The notes under the pieces: generated by a model | Database searches by the model: none | The model's input: the letters and a program-made list of their open reading frames with translations, nothing else | Told to the model about the DNA's origin: nothing | Assembly: GCA_049324315.1 (NCBI GenBank) | Contig: JBMOKU010000008.1 | Coordinates: 62,001 to 126,000 of the forward strand | DNA length: 64,000 bases | Direction: 5' to 3' | From: JBMOKU01 sp049324315 | GTDB taxonomy: Bacteria > Bacillota > Clostridia > Peptostreptococcales > Thermotaleaceae | Program-made: the position numbers and the translations under genes | Shown: one piece after another, positions 52,034-61,824 of the stretch | How positions within the stretch are numbered: the first letter of the stretch is position 1 | How the letters are laid out: each line of letters begins with the position of its first letter

Positions 52034-52213
52034 TTAATAATCTTTCAATAGCTGATTTTTCATTTTTTTTATGTGGGACTGACTAACGCCAAACTCATCT
52101 GCAATCTCTAAATCAGTCAATCCATTTTCTAGCATTTCCATGAAATCATAATAATCTATATCATCAGAACTTCTTTTCAATTGTCCGTTTTTATAATCTG
52201 TCTTTCTGTTCAT
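52034..52213 (-). CDS. Small helix-turn-helix protein, 59 aa
   Basis: ATG at 52213 with a strong AGGAGG 11 bases upstream, TAA at 52036. Polar N-terminus (MNRKTDYKNGQLKRS), then a helix DYYDFMEMLENGLTDLEIAD that turns into the helix-turn-helix LTDLEIADEFGVSQSHIKKM. It reads as a compact sigma-4/MerR-like DNA-binding unit. It is 20 bases upstream of the hemZ start, so probably cotranscribed; it may regulate that gene or others. It is short enough to be missed by gene callers. Function unproven. Confidence 0.75.
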   Translation of the reverse strand: MNRKTDYKNGQLKRSSDDIDYYDFMEMLENGLTDLEIADEFGVSQSHIKKMKNQLLKDY

Positions 52214-52314
52214 ATTCCCTGTCCTCCTGGAAAATCGATTTTGATGTTATTTTCACCACAATTCTCCAGGTATATGCATGGTACTAGTACACTTTCAACG
52301 CTAAACTTTATGTA

Positions 52315-52938
52315 CTATTGATTCACAAAAGGATTAGATACTCTCTCTATACCGATGGAAGATGCCGGACCGTGTCCAGGATATACTTTTGTTTGATCAT
52401 CAAAGACGAATAGCTTTCTCTTGATAGAATCAATAATCTCTTCAAAAGAGCCACCTTCAAAATCCGTTCTTCCTATAGATCCCGCAAACAAAGTATCCCC
52501 AGTAAATAAAGCATCTTCCACTTTGATGCAAATGCCACCCAGTGTATGGCCTGGGGTATGGATAATATGAAGTTTTAAAGTGCCAAGCTGCAGTATATCT
52601 CCATCCATAAGGAGCTTATCAGGTTTTAATACGACATTCGGACCACTCATCAGACCTGAGAGGTTTTTATTCGGGTCTGCCAACATATCTTCATCAGCCT
52701 TATGAATGCATAGTATTGCATTTGTCCCTTCTTTTATCTCCTTTGCACCTCCGATATGGTCTCCATGGCCATGAGTTAGTATAATGTACTCTACTTCTAA
52801 TTCCTTATGATGAATATATTGAAGAATATCAGGAGCATCCCCTCCTGGATCTACGATAGCTGCTTTTTTTGTTTCTTTGCAAGCAATAACATAACAATTT
52901 GCGGCATATATACCTGCCGGTATTCGCTCAATAATCAC
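52315..52938 (-). CDS. MBL-fold metallo-hydrolase (glyoxalase II/YcbL-like)
   Basis: 207 aa from a GTG at 52938 (AGGAGG 7 bases upstream). Zinc motifs: ILTHGHGDHIGGAKEI near residue 55, IHTPGHTLGGI, LFTGDTLFAGSIGRTDFEGG and VYPGHGPAS. Such enzymes hydrolyse thioesters such as S-lactoylglutathione or, in anaerobes lacking glutathione, other thiol esters; the substrate is unknown. It lies 11 bases after dtd on the same strand, in the order relA-dtd-MBL. Confidence 0.88.
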   Translation of the reverse strand: MIIERIPAGIYAANCYVIACKETKKAAIVDPGGDAPDILQYIHHKELEVEYIILTHGHGDHIGGAKEIKEGTNAILCIHKADEDMLADPNKNLSGLMSGPNVVLKPDKLLMDGDILQLGTLKLHIIHTPGHTLGGICIKVEDALFTGDTLFAGSIGRTDFEGGSFEEIIDSIKRKLFVFDDQTKVYPGHGPASSIGIERVSNPFVNQ

Positions 52939-52949
52939 GTCAATTCCTC

Positions 52950-53399
52950 CTAAAAACACTTTTTGCTATCTAACAGCATTGTAACGGGTCCATCATTGCA
53001 TAAGGTAACCTTCATCTCTGCTTGAAAGACACCAGTTTCAACATGGATGCCCAACGCTTTAACTTTTTCGACAAATTGCATATAAAAGACATTTGCTTTT
53101 TCCGGTTTCGCAGCATCTGTAAAGCTTGGCCTTCTGCCTCTACGACAATCACCCAACAGTGTAAATTGAGATACAACCAGCATTTGTCCATTTATATCTT
53201 GCAATGAAAGATTCATTTTTCCATCTTTATCCTCAAATATCCTCAAGTTTGCTGTCTTATCCACCATATATTCTAGATCCTTGACTTCGTCTTGCTCTTC
53301 GACACCTAATAATACGAGAAATCCTCTATCTATTTTGCCAACAATGTCTCCGTCTACCTCAACGCTGGCACTTGTCACCCGTTGTACAACCGCTCTCAT
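52950..53399 (-). CDS. dtd: D-aminoacyl-tRNA deacylase
   Basis: 149 aa from the ATG at 53399 (GAGGAGG 7 bases upstream; the 53414 start overlaps it). DTD pattern: MRAVVQRVTSASVEVDGDIV, VLLGVEEQDEVKDLEYMVDK, MLVVSQFTLLGDCRRGRRPSF (SQxT motif) and VTLCNDGPVTMLLDSK (the NxGPVT motif). It removes D-amino acids from tRNA. It follows relA by 24 bases, as in many Firmicutes. Confidence 0.95.
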   Translation of the reverse strand: MRAVVQRVTSASVEVDGDIVGKIDRGFLVLLGVEEQDEVKDLEYMVDKTANLRIFEDKDGKMNLSLQDINGQMLVVSQFTLLGDCRRGRRPSFTDAAKPEKANVFYMQFVEKVKALGIHVETGVFQAEMKVTLCNDGPVTMLLDSKKCF

Positions 53400-53423
53400 A
53401 ATGATCCTCCTCAAACAACATTA

Positions 53424-55598
53424 CTAGGATGTGACTCTATATACATCAATGACACCTTGCATCGCACGTAACTTATTAATTAGTTTATCCAGTTGTTCTA
53501 CATTGGTAATCTCAACTGTTAAATTTATATTGGCAATTTTTTCTTTATTGGTTCGTGCATTAACAGCTGTAACTGTCAGCTTCGTCTCTGTTAATACATT
53601 TGTGATTTCTGAAAGCAGACCTTTACGATCTGAAGCAATGATTTGAATATCAGTCTCATAGGAAATATGTTTCCCTTCGTCCCACGCTACTTCGATTAAC
53701 CGATCTAAGCCTTCACTCTCATTGAGTACATTCACACAATCTTTCCTGTGTACAGACACGCCTCTTCCCCTAGTAATGTAGCCGATGATATCATCGCCAG
53801 GGACAGGCGTACAACATTTTGCGAACCTTACTAAAATATTATCTATTCCTCTGACAGTAACACCCTGTGTATCTTTTGTTTTCTTTTTGTCTTTATTCGG
53901 CTTCGGCGAAACTGCCTGATTATTTTCAATGGTTTTCTCTTTTTCTTCTTTCTGGGCTTGCTTATACATTTCTTTCAGCTTTGGTATAATCTGATTCGTT
54001 AGAATCCCGCCATATCCAATGGCGGCATATAGATCTTCCACAACGTTAAAATGAAATTGCTTAAGAAATACATTCAGCCACTGCGGCTTTAAAAGGGCTT
54101 GTACTTCAAAACCACTTCTACGTATTTCTTTCTCCAGTATCTCTTTTCCTTTATCAGCGTTCTCTTCTCTTCTTTCCTTTTTAAACCACTGCCTTATTCT
54201 ATTTTTTGCCTGGGTACTTTTCACAAATTTTAGCCAGTCTCTGCTTGGTCCGTTACTATGGTTTGAGGTTAATATTTCTACAATGTTTCCATTTTTTAAT
54301 TTATAATCTAAAGGCACAATTCTTCCATCAACTTTAGCACCAATACAGCGATTCCCTACAGCTGAGTGAATCTTGTAAGCAAAATCAACAGGCGTAGAAC
54401 CCGCTGGAAGATCAATTACATCTCCCTTGGGCGTAAATACAAAGACTTCATTGGTAAATAAATCTACTTTAAGAGACTCCATAAACTCTCTTGGATCTTT
54501 TAAGTCTCTTTCCCATTCCAAAAGCTGCCTTAACCAGGTTAGTTTCTGCTCAAATTCAGCTTCATCATTTTTACCTTCCTTGTACTTCCAATGGGCAGCA
54601 ATACCATATTCAGCAATTTTATGCATCTCTGCCGTACGTATTTGTATCTCAAAGGGCTCTCCCTTGGGTCCAATCACAGTTGTATGCAGGGACTGGTACA
54701 TGTTTGGCTTTGGCATGGCTATATAATCCTTAAATCTACCAGGAATAGGCTTCCATAATGTATGGACGATTCCCAGCACACCATAACAATCCTTCACGGT
54801 CTCAACAATGACCCGAATAGCCGTCAGGTCAAAAATCTCTTCAAATGTTTTATGCTGATAAACCATTTTTCGATAAATACTATAAAAATGTTTTGGTCTG
54901 CCGCTAATCTCATAAAATATCTGTAACCCATCCAGAGACTCTCTCAACTGCTTGACTACTTGATTGATATAGTCTTCTCGCTCCTGTCTCTTCTTAGCCA
55001 CTTTTTCAACCAATTCATAATATCCCTCAGGGTCAATATACAATAATGCCAGATCTTCCAATTCCCATTTCATTTTGGAAATCCCTAAACGATGGGCAAT
55101 AGGTGCATAAATTTCTAATGTCTCCATTGCTTTTTCTTTTTTCTTACTTTCGTTCATATATTTCAAGGTTCGCATATTGTGTAATCTATCAGACAACTTG
55201 ATAATGATTACCCGAATGTCCTTTGCCATTGCAAGAAACATTTTTCTCAAACTCTCTGCCTGGCGCTCTTCTTTTGATTCGTAGTTAAACTTTGTCAGCT
55301 TCGTTACGCCCTCTACAAGTAAAGCTACTTCTTCACCGAATTCCTTCTTAATTTGTTCAAATCCATACTTCGTATCTTCAATGACATCATGAAGCAAGCC
55401 AGCTACAATTGTCGAGTCGTCCATCTCCAATTCAGCCAGAATTTTCGCAACTTCTACGGGATGCACAAAATACTTTTCTCCTGATTTTCTGACTTGCCCT
55501 TCATGTGCATTCTCCGCAAAATTATAAGCCTTAATGATTAGGCTTAATTCGCTATATGGATTGTACTGTTGGATTTGTGCCAATAAGTTCTCTAACAT
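53424..55598 (-). CDS. relA: Bifunctional (p)ppGpp synthase/hydrolase RelA/SpoT
   Basis: 724 aa. HD hydrolase domain (HPVEVAKILAELEMDDSTIV, GLLHDVIEDTKYGF, LSDRLHNMRTLKYM), synthetase domain (YRKMVYQHKTFEEIFDLTAI, KPNMYQSLHTTVIGPKGEPF), TGS domain (DVIDLPAGSTPVDFAYKIHS) and C-terminal ACT domain (GLLSEITNVLTETKLTVTAV). It makes and breaks down (p)ppGpp. It heads the relA-dtd-MBL order. The 228 bases upstream show no clear promoter. Confidence 0.95.
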   Translation of the reverse strand: MLENLLAQIQQYNPYSELSLIIKAYNFAENAHEGQVRKSGEKYFVHPVEVAKILAELEMDDSTIVAGLLHDVIEDTKYGFEQIKKEFGEEVALLVEGVTKLTKFNYESKEERQAESLRKMFLAMAKDIRVIIIKLSDRLHNMRTLKYMNESKKKEKAMETLEIYAPIAHRLGISKMKWELEDLALLYIDPEGYYELVEKVAKKRQEREDYINQVVKQLRESLDGLQIFYEISGRPKHFYSIYRKMVYQHKTFEEIFDLTAIRVIVETVKDCYGVLGIVHTLWKPIPGRFKDYIAMPKPNMYQSLHTTVIGPKGEPFEIQIRTAEMHKIAEYGIAAHWKYKEGKNDEAEFEQKLTWLRQLLEWERDLKDPREFMESLKVDLFTNEVFVFTPKGDVIDLPAGSTPVDFAYKIHSAVGNRCIGAKVDGRIVPLDYKLKNGNIVEILTSNHSNGPSRDWLKFVKSTQAKNRIRQWFKKERREENADKGKEILEKEIRRSGFEVQALLKPQWLNVFLKQFHFNVVEDLYAAIGYGGILTNQIIPKLKEMYKQAQKEEKEKTIENNQAVSPKPNKDKKKTKDTQGVTVRGIDNILVRFAKCCTPVPGDDIIGYITRGRGVSVHRKDCVNVLNESEGLDRLIEVAWDEGKHISYETDIQIIASDRKGLLSEITNVLTETKLTVTAVNARTNKEKIANINLTVEITNVEQLDKLINKLRAMQGVIDVYRVTS

Positions 55599-55801
55599 AA
55601 TATCACCCTGTATGTACCACCTTTGACTAGACTATTGATTTGAAAAACTGGACATGTATATTCATGAATGAAATTGACAAAATATTAGCATGATATTTGA
55701 AAACATTAAATATATTATATAACAAATAAAGTCAAAAATACAGTATACCTGATTAATTTTGTCAAAGACATCTTCGATAACCATTCAGATACCTAATGAA
55801 G

Positions 55802-55827
55802 ATGGTGGTTGAAGAATCAACCACCAT
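55802..55827 (-). terminator. Hairpin terminator after apt
   Basis: Perfect 11-base stem ATGGTGGTTGA / TCAACCACCAT with a 4-nt loop, followed by CTTCATT; the T-run is weak. It begins at the apt stop codon. Confidence 0.6.
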
Positions 55828-56339
55828 TAGTATTTAATAATTGATTTGACATTATAATCTTTGAGCAGTTCCCGTCCATTTAAATAGGTCAGTTCTATTA
55901 GACATAAGACTGCAACAACTTCTCCACCCAACTGTTCTACTAATTTTATCGCTGATATTAATGTACCGCCTGTGGCCAGTAAATCATCGGCAATAACAAC
56001 CTTTTGTCCTGGTTGAATAGCATCTTTATGAATTTCTAATGTATCCGAACCATATTCCAACTTATATTCATAACGGATTGTCTCCGCTGGCAATTTTCCA
56101 GGCTTACGAATAGGCACGAATCCTGTCCCAGATGCATATGCTAAAGGCGTTCCAACAATAAAGCCTCTTGATTCCGGACCAACAATTAAATCAAAATCTA
56201 CATCTTTAACTTCATCCATTAACTTGTCTATGGCAGTTTTTAATGCTTCACCGTCTTTTAACAGTGTTGTAATATCCTTAAACCTTATTCCTTCTTCCGG
56301 AAAATCCGGTATAACTCTTATTTTTTCTTTTAAATTCAT
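55827..56339 (-). CDS. apt: Adenine phosphoribosyltransferase
   Basis: 170 aa. IRVIPDFPEEGIRFKDITTL, LIVGPESRGFIVGTPLAYA and the PRPP-binding VVIADDLLATGGTLISAI are clear. It salvages adenine to AMP. It is 12 bases after recJ, in the recJ-apt-relA order. Start supported by AGGAG. Confidence 0.96.
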   Translation of the reverse strand: MNLKEKIRVIPDFPEEGIRFKDITTLLKDGEALKTAIDKLMDEVKDVDFDLIVGPESRGFIVGTPLAYASGTGFVPIRKPGKLPAETIRYEYKLEYGSDTLEIHKDAIQPGQKVVIADDLLATGGTLISAIKLVEQLGGEVVAVLCLIELTYLNGRELLKDYNVKSIIKY

Positions 56340-56351
56340 ATAATCTCCTCC

Positions 56352-58847
56352 TCAACATTCTGTTGTTTGTATTGTTTTGATTAAGGCAGAAAACTGCGTT
56401 TTTAAATTTTGTATTTCTTGATATCTTTCATTTGCTGTAATATCAATTTTTTTCTCAGGGGCATTATTAAACTGAAATATGATTTTATCATGCACCCACT
56501 GATAATGAATGAGATTGACAGCAGACAAAATATCAAGAGAGAATAAAAACATCGCAAAGTTTATATCAATATCTGCTGATATTATTTCACCCTTTGAAGA
56601 ATTCTTCAGCAGTCTATACACATCCGCTAAATTTTCCCTGGATGGTACGATATGCTGCAATAATTCTCTATTGTGCTCGCAATCCCCTGATTTGATCAGT
56701 GACTCAAAATTTTTGCTGTTTTCCTTTATATGAATAAAAGTCTCTGAATCAAAACACAGATCATATAGGATTACATCAGTGTATTTTGCAAAATCAATCT
56801 TTTCTACTTGAGGACATACAATAACACAAAATTGCTGAAAGTGATCAGATTCTTCATAACCATATCTGATGATCTCTTTTAATTCCTTTGCATAATTATG
56901 ATCTGAAAAGCTAGTAATGATTTCAAAAAAGCCATTCCAACTATTTACTATAACTGCAGTAGAACCATTTTTTACTTCGTATCGTTTACGTATATGATCA
57001 GATCTGTTTTTGATATGACCGTTCACGTAACGAGGCAATTCTCCATCGATATCAACGGAATGCCTTTGTTCGCAAGCTAGCATATCATAAAGAGATTCAA
57101 AGTATTTATTAGCAAAATCGTTTTCCTGTATACACTTGAGATCATGTCCTCTTATATCACGGATGTTCAACTGCATGGTATCAACACCACGAAAACTATT
57201 TCTTTCTACCGCACACACCATATCAATCATGTCATTTGCAGAAATAGCTTTCTTCAAATGACCTAGCTGAAAGCCTATTCCGTCCATTATTCTGCCTTCA
57301 TCATGGACAATCATTTTCAAATGTTTTTCTTCATTTCCCACTGCTTTAATTTCATCTACGATTAGATTTCTATAGATGAATTTAGGTTGTGGATTCGCCA
57401 ATCCATAAGGCTCCAACCGCTCTAAGTCCTCTAATACTTTAAAATGTATATCTTTTGCTTCAATTTCACAATCGACTTTTATTCTTGGAATCAAATCTTC
57501 ATCCTTTAATATTCTATTCGCAACTTCATTAATTGCTTCTCTAAAAGCAGATATCATACTATGCTTGATGGTAAGTCCTGCAGCTTGCTCATGGCCTCCA
57601 AATTTTTCAAGAAGATGCTTGCATTGGCTCATCGTTTCAAAAAGATTAAAACCTTCAATGCTGCGGGCAGAGCCTTTTCCCACTTCTCCTTCCACAGCGA
57701 TCATGATAATGGGTTTATAATACTTCTCCACAAGCTTAGAGGCTACGATTCCAATCACACCGGAATGCCAGTTTTCTGAAGCAAGCACCAATACCTTTTC
57801 CTCAGCATAGTGTTGATCTTTTTCGATCATCACTTCAGCTTCATGAAAAATTCTAGCTTCAATAGCCTGTCGCTGCTTGTTTTCTTCATCAAGCATTCCC
57901 GCAATTTTTCGCGCTTCATCTAGATCTTGACTCATGAGCAAATCTACGCCAAGACTCGGATTTCCTAATCTCCCAACAGCATTTATTCTAGGAGCAAGCA
58001 CAAAACCGATATGCCCCGCACTAATATCTCTGTTTGTAAGACCACAAATATCCACAAGAGCTTGTAACCCTATATTTTGTGTATTTTTAAGGAATTTTAA
58101 GCCGTTTTTTACAATAACCCTATTCTCACCATCAAGGGGTGCAATATCTGCAACTGTTCCAAATGCCGTAATATCAACGTATTGATTAATGACATTGGAG
58201 AATATTGTTTTAGGTGTCAGCGCCTGCACAACTTTAAATGCAATCCCTACTCCCGCCAACATTTTGTAAGGATACGGGCAATCCTCTCTTTTGGGGTTAA
58301 TTACTGCTAAAGCATCTGGTATCCTATCTTGACATTCGTGATGATCAGTTACGATGACATCTATACCAAGATTCTTTGCAAATTCGACTTCAGAGAAGGA
58401 AGTGATACCACAGTCCACACTAATGATCAGTGTACCTCCTTGGTGATGAATATGCTGGATGCCATCTTTATTCATACCATATCCTTCTTCTAGTCGATTA
58501 GGGATATAATGGTTCACCTGCATTCCGATGTTTCGGAAGAAAGTCTTTAAAACCGCAATACTCGTAATTCCATCAACATCATAATCTCCATATATCCATA
58601 TGTTCTCACCATCACGGATGGCTTTTTGGATTCTCTCTACAGCTTTATCCATATCCTTTAACAGGAAAGGATCATATAACGAATGTAATTCTGAATCCAA
58701 AAATGTTTCTGCTTTTTCTATCGAATCAATGCCACGATTCATTAAAACTTTACCTGCAATCTTGCATAGGTTTAATCTACTACATAATTCATTAAGCTCT
58801 TTATCATCACTACTACGAATTTGCCATATCTTGTCATGTATCCACAT
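56352..58847 (-). CDS. recJ: Single-stranded-DNA-specific exonuclease RecJ
   Basis: 831 aa from the ATG at 58847 (AGGTG 9 bases upstream; a GTG at 58859 overlaps it). DHH superfamily: WIYGDYDVDGITSIAVLKTF, ISVDCGITSFSEVEFAK, VIVTDHHECQDRIPDALAVI. DHHA1 part: RINAVGRLGNPS, GHIGFVLAPRINA and FGGHEQAAGLTIK. Residues 580-831 form a long C-terminal extension found in clostridial RecJ. It degrades 5' to 3' single-stranded DNA in repair. Confidence 0.93.
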   Translation of the reverse strand: MWIHDKIWQIRSSDDKELNELCSRLNLCKIAGKVLMNRGIDSIEKAETFLDSELHSLYDPFLLKDMDKAVERIQKAIRDGENIWIYGDYDVDGITSIAVLKTFFRNIGMQVNHYIPNRLEEGYGMNKDGIQHIHHQGGTLIISVDCGITSFSEVEFAKNLGIDVIVTDHHECQDRIPDALAVINPKREDCPYPYKMLAGVGIAFKVVQALTPKTIFSNVINQYVDITAFGTVADIAPLDGENRVIVKNGLKFLKNTQNIGLQALVDICGLTNRDISAGHIGFVLAPRINAVGRLGNPSLGVDLLMSQDLDEARKIAGMLDEENKQRQAIEARIFHEAEVMIEKDQHYAEEKVLVLASENWHSGVIGIVASKLVEKYYKPIIMIAVEGEVGKGSARSIEGFNLFETMSQCKHLLEKFGGHEQAAGLTIKHSMISAFREAINEVANRILKDEDLIPRIKVDCEIEAKDIHFKVLEDLERLEPYGLANPQPKFIYRNLIVDEIKAVGNEEKHLKMIVHDEGRIMDGIGFQLGHLKKAISANDMIDMVCAVERNSFRGVDTMQLNIRDIRGHDLKCIQENDFANKYFESLYDMLACEQRHSVDIDGELPRYVNGHIKNRSDHIRKRYEVKNGSTAVIVNSWNGFFEIITSFSDHNYAKELKEIIRYGYEESDHFQQFCVIVCPQVEKIDFAKYTDVILYDLCFDSETFIHIKENSKNFESLIKSGDCEHNRELLQHIVPSRENLADVYRLLKNSSKGEIISADIDINFAMFLFSLDILSAVNLIHYQWVHDKIIFQFNNAPEKKIDITANERYQEIQNLKTQFSALIKTIQTTEC

Positions 58848-59011
58848 TATTCTCTTCACCTACTAATGCTATTAACGTGCACCATTTATTATATGCTAAA
58901 TGCGCATTCTATTCAACAGTATTTGTCGAATGATTATTCTACAATAATTGATTATTCTTCATACTATTTATATTATCCTTCAAGCTTCTATACTTATTAT
59001 TTGAAAACGCG

Positions 59012-59055
59012 AAAAAAAATTTTGCGGCAATAGCGCTGTTCGTATTGCCGCAAAA
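59012..59055 (-). terminator. Strong terminator of the sec operon
   Basis: Stem TTTTGCGGCAATA / TATTGCCGCAAAA (59055-59020) with a 10-nt loop, followed by eight T on the minus strand. It lies 23 bases after secF. Confidence 0.92.
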
Positions 59056-59077
59056 TAAATCTGTATCCTCATTAATT

Positions 59078-59959
59078 TTAACCAGCGTTATATCCTGTTC
59101 TTTTACGTTCCCAGTTCTTCCATATAACCCAAATGGGACTGGCAATAAAAATAGATGAATATGCACCGGTTGTAATGCCTGCAATTAAAGGCAGTGCAAA
59201 CTGTTTGATTGAATCAACGCCAAGGATATATAGTGATACAATCGTTAACAATGTGGTTAAAGATGTATTGATGGAGCGAGCTAAGGTTTGATTGATACTG
59301 ACATCTGCAATTTCAGCATAATTGTTTTTCTTCATGAATTTGATGTTTTCCCGAATTCGATCAAAAACCACAATGGTATCATTGATTGAATATCCCACAA
59401 CGGTCAAAATAGCCGCAACCAATGAACTATTAACCGGTATTCTAAATATGGCATAGATAGCTATAACAACCAAAACGTCGTGGATCAAGGCAATAATTCC
59501 CGCTATACCAAACTTAAACTCGAAACGAAACGTTATATAAATCAACATTCCTAAAGACGCAATAGCAACAGATAGCAGTGCTCTTTTTTGTATTTCTTTA
59601 CCAATGGTTGGGCCAAATTGCTCTGCTTGTCTAAAATCTTCATCCTTTAGATTATACTTTTCTTTAAATGCAGCAAAGATTTCTTGTCTTTCGTTATTAT
59701 TCAAATCTTTCTTGGTTTTTATCATGATTTCTTCTTTGTTTTCACCTACATGCACAATATCTGCATCAAGGGCAAATTTTGAAGTAATATCTTTTATCTC
59801 ATCAACCTTTACTTCTTTGCCCAGGTTGATCTGCATGGATGTACCACCGGTAAAATCTATCCCTAAATTGAACCCTTGAATAAATCCTATTGCCAAACCA
59901 ATGACTATGATAGCAATAGAAAGTCCAAACCAAATCCTACTTTTTTCTACGATTTTCAT
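59078..59959 (-). CDS. secF: Protein translocase subunit SecF
   Basis: 293 aa from the ATG at 59959 (AAAGGAG 8 bases upstream; a TTG at 59968 overlaps it). Six membrane helices with the SecF signature GFNLGIDFTGGTSMQINLGK after the first, a periplasmic domain (about residues 45-125), SVAIASLGMLIYITFRFEFK, and DTIVVFDRIRENIKF. With SecD it uses the proton gradient to aid protein export. It follows secD by 15 bases. Confidence 0.95.
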   Translation of the reverse strand: MKIVEKSRIWFGLSIAIIVIGLAIGFIQGFNLGIDFTGGTSMQINLGKEVKVDEIKDITSKFALDADIVHVGENKEEIMIKTKKDLNNNERQEIFAAFKEKYNLKDEDFRQAEQFGPTIGKEIQKRALLSVAIASLGMLIYITFRFEFKFGIAGIIALIHDVLVVIAIYAIFRIPVNSSLVAAILTVVGYSINDTIVVFDRIRENIKFMKKNNYAEIADVSINQTLARSINTSLTTLLTIVSLYILGVDSIKQFALPLIAGITTGAYSSIFIASPIWVIWKNWERKRTGYNAG

Positions 59960-59974
59960 TTGAAACACTCCTTT

Positions 59975-61234
59975 CTATGCTCCATATAGCTTGGTATTTT
60001 TAAACATATTCATACCGATAAACAGTTTTAGCAGTAGCTTGGTAATCACCACGGCTGTGAACATACTGGCTGCTATACCGATCATCAGTGTGACAGCAAA
60101 GCCTTTTATTGGCCCAGAACCAAATTGGAACAATACAATCCCGGCGATTACAGTGGTTACATTGGAGTCTACGATCGTTCTTAATGCCCTTGAAAAACCG
60201 GAATCCACCGATGCTCTTAGAGATTTACCATTTCTTAGTTCTTCTTTTATTCTCTCAAAAATAATGACATTGGCGTCAACGGCCATACCAATGGATAAAA
60301 TTAACCCTGCAATACCCGGTAAAGTTAGGACAGCGCCAAAGCCTGCCATCACCCACAAAACAATTAAAACATATAAAATCAAAGCAATATTGGCAATTAG
60401 TCCTGGAACCCTATAATAAGCCAACATAAATAAGAGAACCAACGCAATACCAATTTTGGCGGCATCAATACTTTTATTCAATGAGTCAAGTCCCAACGTC
60501 GGTCCTATGGCAGAAGTTTGTACTTCTTTTAGATTCACAGGTAGGGCTCCTCCACGGATCAAAGCAGCTAGCTGTGATGCTTCCTCAACAGTAAAATTTC
60601 CTGAAATGACCGCTCTGCCATTAGGAATCTCATGATCTACTCTTGGCGCAGAGATCACATCATTATCTAACACAATGGCAATAAATCTTTCATTCACGTC
60701 GCCTGCAGAAGATACTTCTCTCGTGCCAGTTTGAAAAGCTTCTGCGCCTTTGCTGTCAAACTCTAATGAAACCCCAGGAATATTACCCTTTTCCTGTTCA
60801 AAAATAACTTCCGCATTTTTAACTTGTTCGCCGGTCAAAATAATTTCACCGTTAGGTCTTACAAATTGTAATTGTGCAGTTTTCCCAACAGCATCTATTG
60901 CTTCCTGTGCATTTTTAGCCCCAGGTAATTCAATACGAATCCTTTTTTCTCCTTCTCGTACGATGTTAGGCTCTGTCAATCCCATGGCATTGACACGACG
61001 CTCAATTACTTCCTTTGTCTGTTCCATGATCTTGTCCAAATCTTCCCCGCTGGCATCCGTATCCGCTTCCAATACAACGAATACACCGCCCTTTAAATCC
61101 AAGCCTAGTTTCATCATTTCTTTAATAGGTTTTATTTTTTTGTCTCCTATTTCTAATCCACTGATTCCAGCTACTGCCCCTACAGCAATGATTGCTAAAA
61201 TGAGAATCAGAACAATTGCATTTTTTAAACTCAT
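59975..61234 (-). CDS. secD: Protein translocase subunit SecD
   Basis: 419 aa, the short SecD form with one N-terminal helix, a periplasmic P1 domain (LGLDLKGGVFVVLEADTDAS, ERRVNAMGLTEPNIVREGEK), and five C-terminal helices (VDANVIIFERIKEELRNGKS). The AIGPTLGLDSLNKSI stretch precedes helix 2. It is coupled with secF. The next gene upstream is the gamma carbonic anhydrase. Confidence 0.95.
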   Translation of the reverse strand: MSLKNAIVLILILAIIAVGAVAGISGLEIGDKKIKPIKEMMKLGLDLKGGVFVVLEADTDASGEDLDKIMEQTKEVIERRVNAMGLTEPNIVREGEKRIRIELPGAKNAQEAIDAVGKTAQLQFVRPNGEIILTGEQVKNAEVIFEQEKGNIPGVSLEFDSKGAEAFQTGTREVSSAGDVNERFIAIVLDNDVISAPRVDHEIPNGRAVISGNFTVEEASQLAALIRGGALPVNLKEVQTSAIGPTLGLDSLNKSIDAAKIGIALVLLFMLAYYRVPGLIANIALILYVLIVLWVMAGFGAVLTLPGIAGLILSIGMAVDANVIIFERIKEELRNGKSLRASVDSGFSRALRTIVDSNVTTVIAGIVLFQFGSGPIKGFAVTLMIGIAASMFTAVVITKLLLKLFIGMNMFKNTKLYGA

Positions 61235-61320
61235 GTCTTCTATTCCCTCCTAACTTTTATCACAAAGCTATTATATACCCTGAACTATAGCCAGTCAATG
61301 ATATGACCTTCCAGAGAATG

Positions 61321-61824
61321 TTATCTTTGATGCTTTTTTGACAGCTCCACATAATTCACTGCCGAAAGTCTGACTTGATCAACCTCTTCGTTTGTTAGTT
61401 CTCGGACCACCTTAACCGGTGAACCCATTACCAAGGAGTTAGAAGGTATTTTTTTATTGGGTGGCACAAGGGAACCGGCTCCAATGATTACATTATCCCC
61501 TATTTCAGCACCATCTAGTACGATTGCTCCCATTCCTACTAAAACGTTATTGCCAATGGTACATGCATGAATAATGGCACCATGCCCTATCGTCACATAA
61601 TCTCCAATATTCGTCGGCATATTGTGATTGATGTGAACAGTGCAATTATCCTGAATATTTGTGCTTTCTCCAATGGTTATTTTGTTAACATCTCCTCTAA
61701 CAACCGTACCATACCAAATATTAGCATCCTTTTTCATTTCAACATGGCCAATAATCGTCGCATTGTCAGATATATAACAGCTTTCATCAATTTGAGGATT
61801 AACGCCTTCATATCCTAGAATCAT
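61321..61824 (-). CDS. Gamma carbonic anhydrase family protein (left-handed beta helix)
   Basis: 167 aa of hexapeptide repeats: CYISDNATIIGHVEMKKDAN, IWYGTVVRGDVNKITIGEST, VHINHNMPTNIGDYVTIGHG, and VLVGMGAIVLDGAEIG. Metal-binding histidines are in TVHINHN and TIGHGAIIHACTIG. It may hydrate CO2 or act on another substrate; many family members lack proven activity. Its start overlaps the scfB stop by 4 bases (ATGA). Confidence 0.9.
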   Translation of the reverse strand: MILGYEGVNPQIDESCYISDNATIIGHVEMKKDANIWYGTVVRGDVNKITIGESTNIQDNCTVHINHNMPTNIGDYVTIGHGAIIHACTIGNNVLVGMGAIVLDGAEIGDNVIIGAGSLVPPNKKIPSNSLVMGSPVKVVRELTNEEVDQVRLSAVNYVELSKKHQR

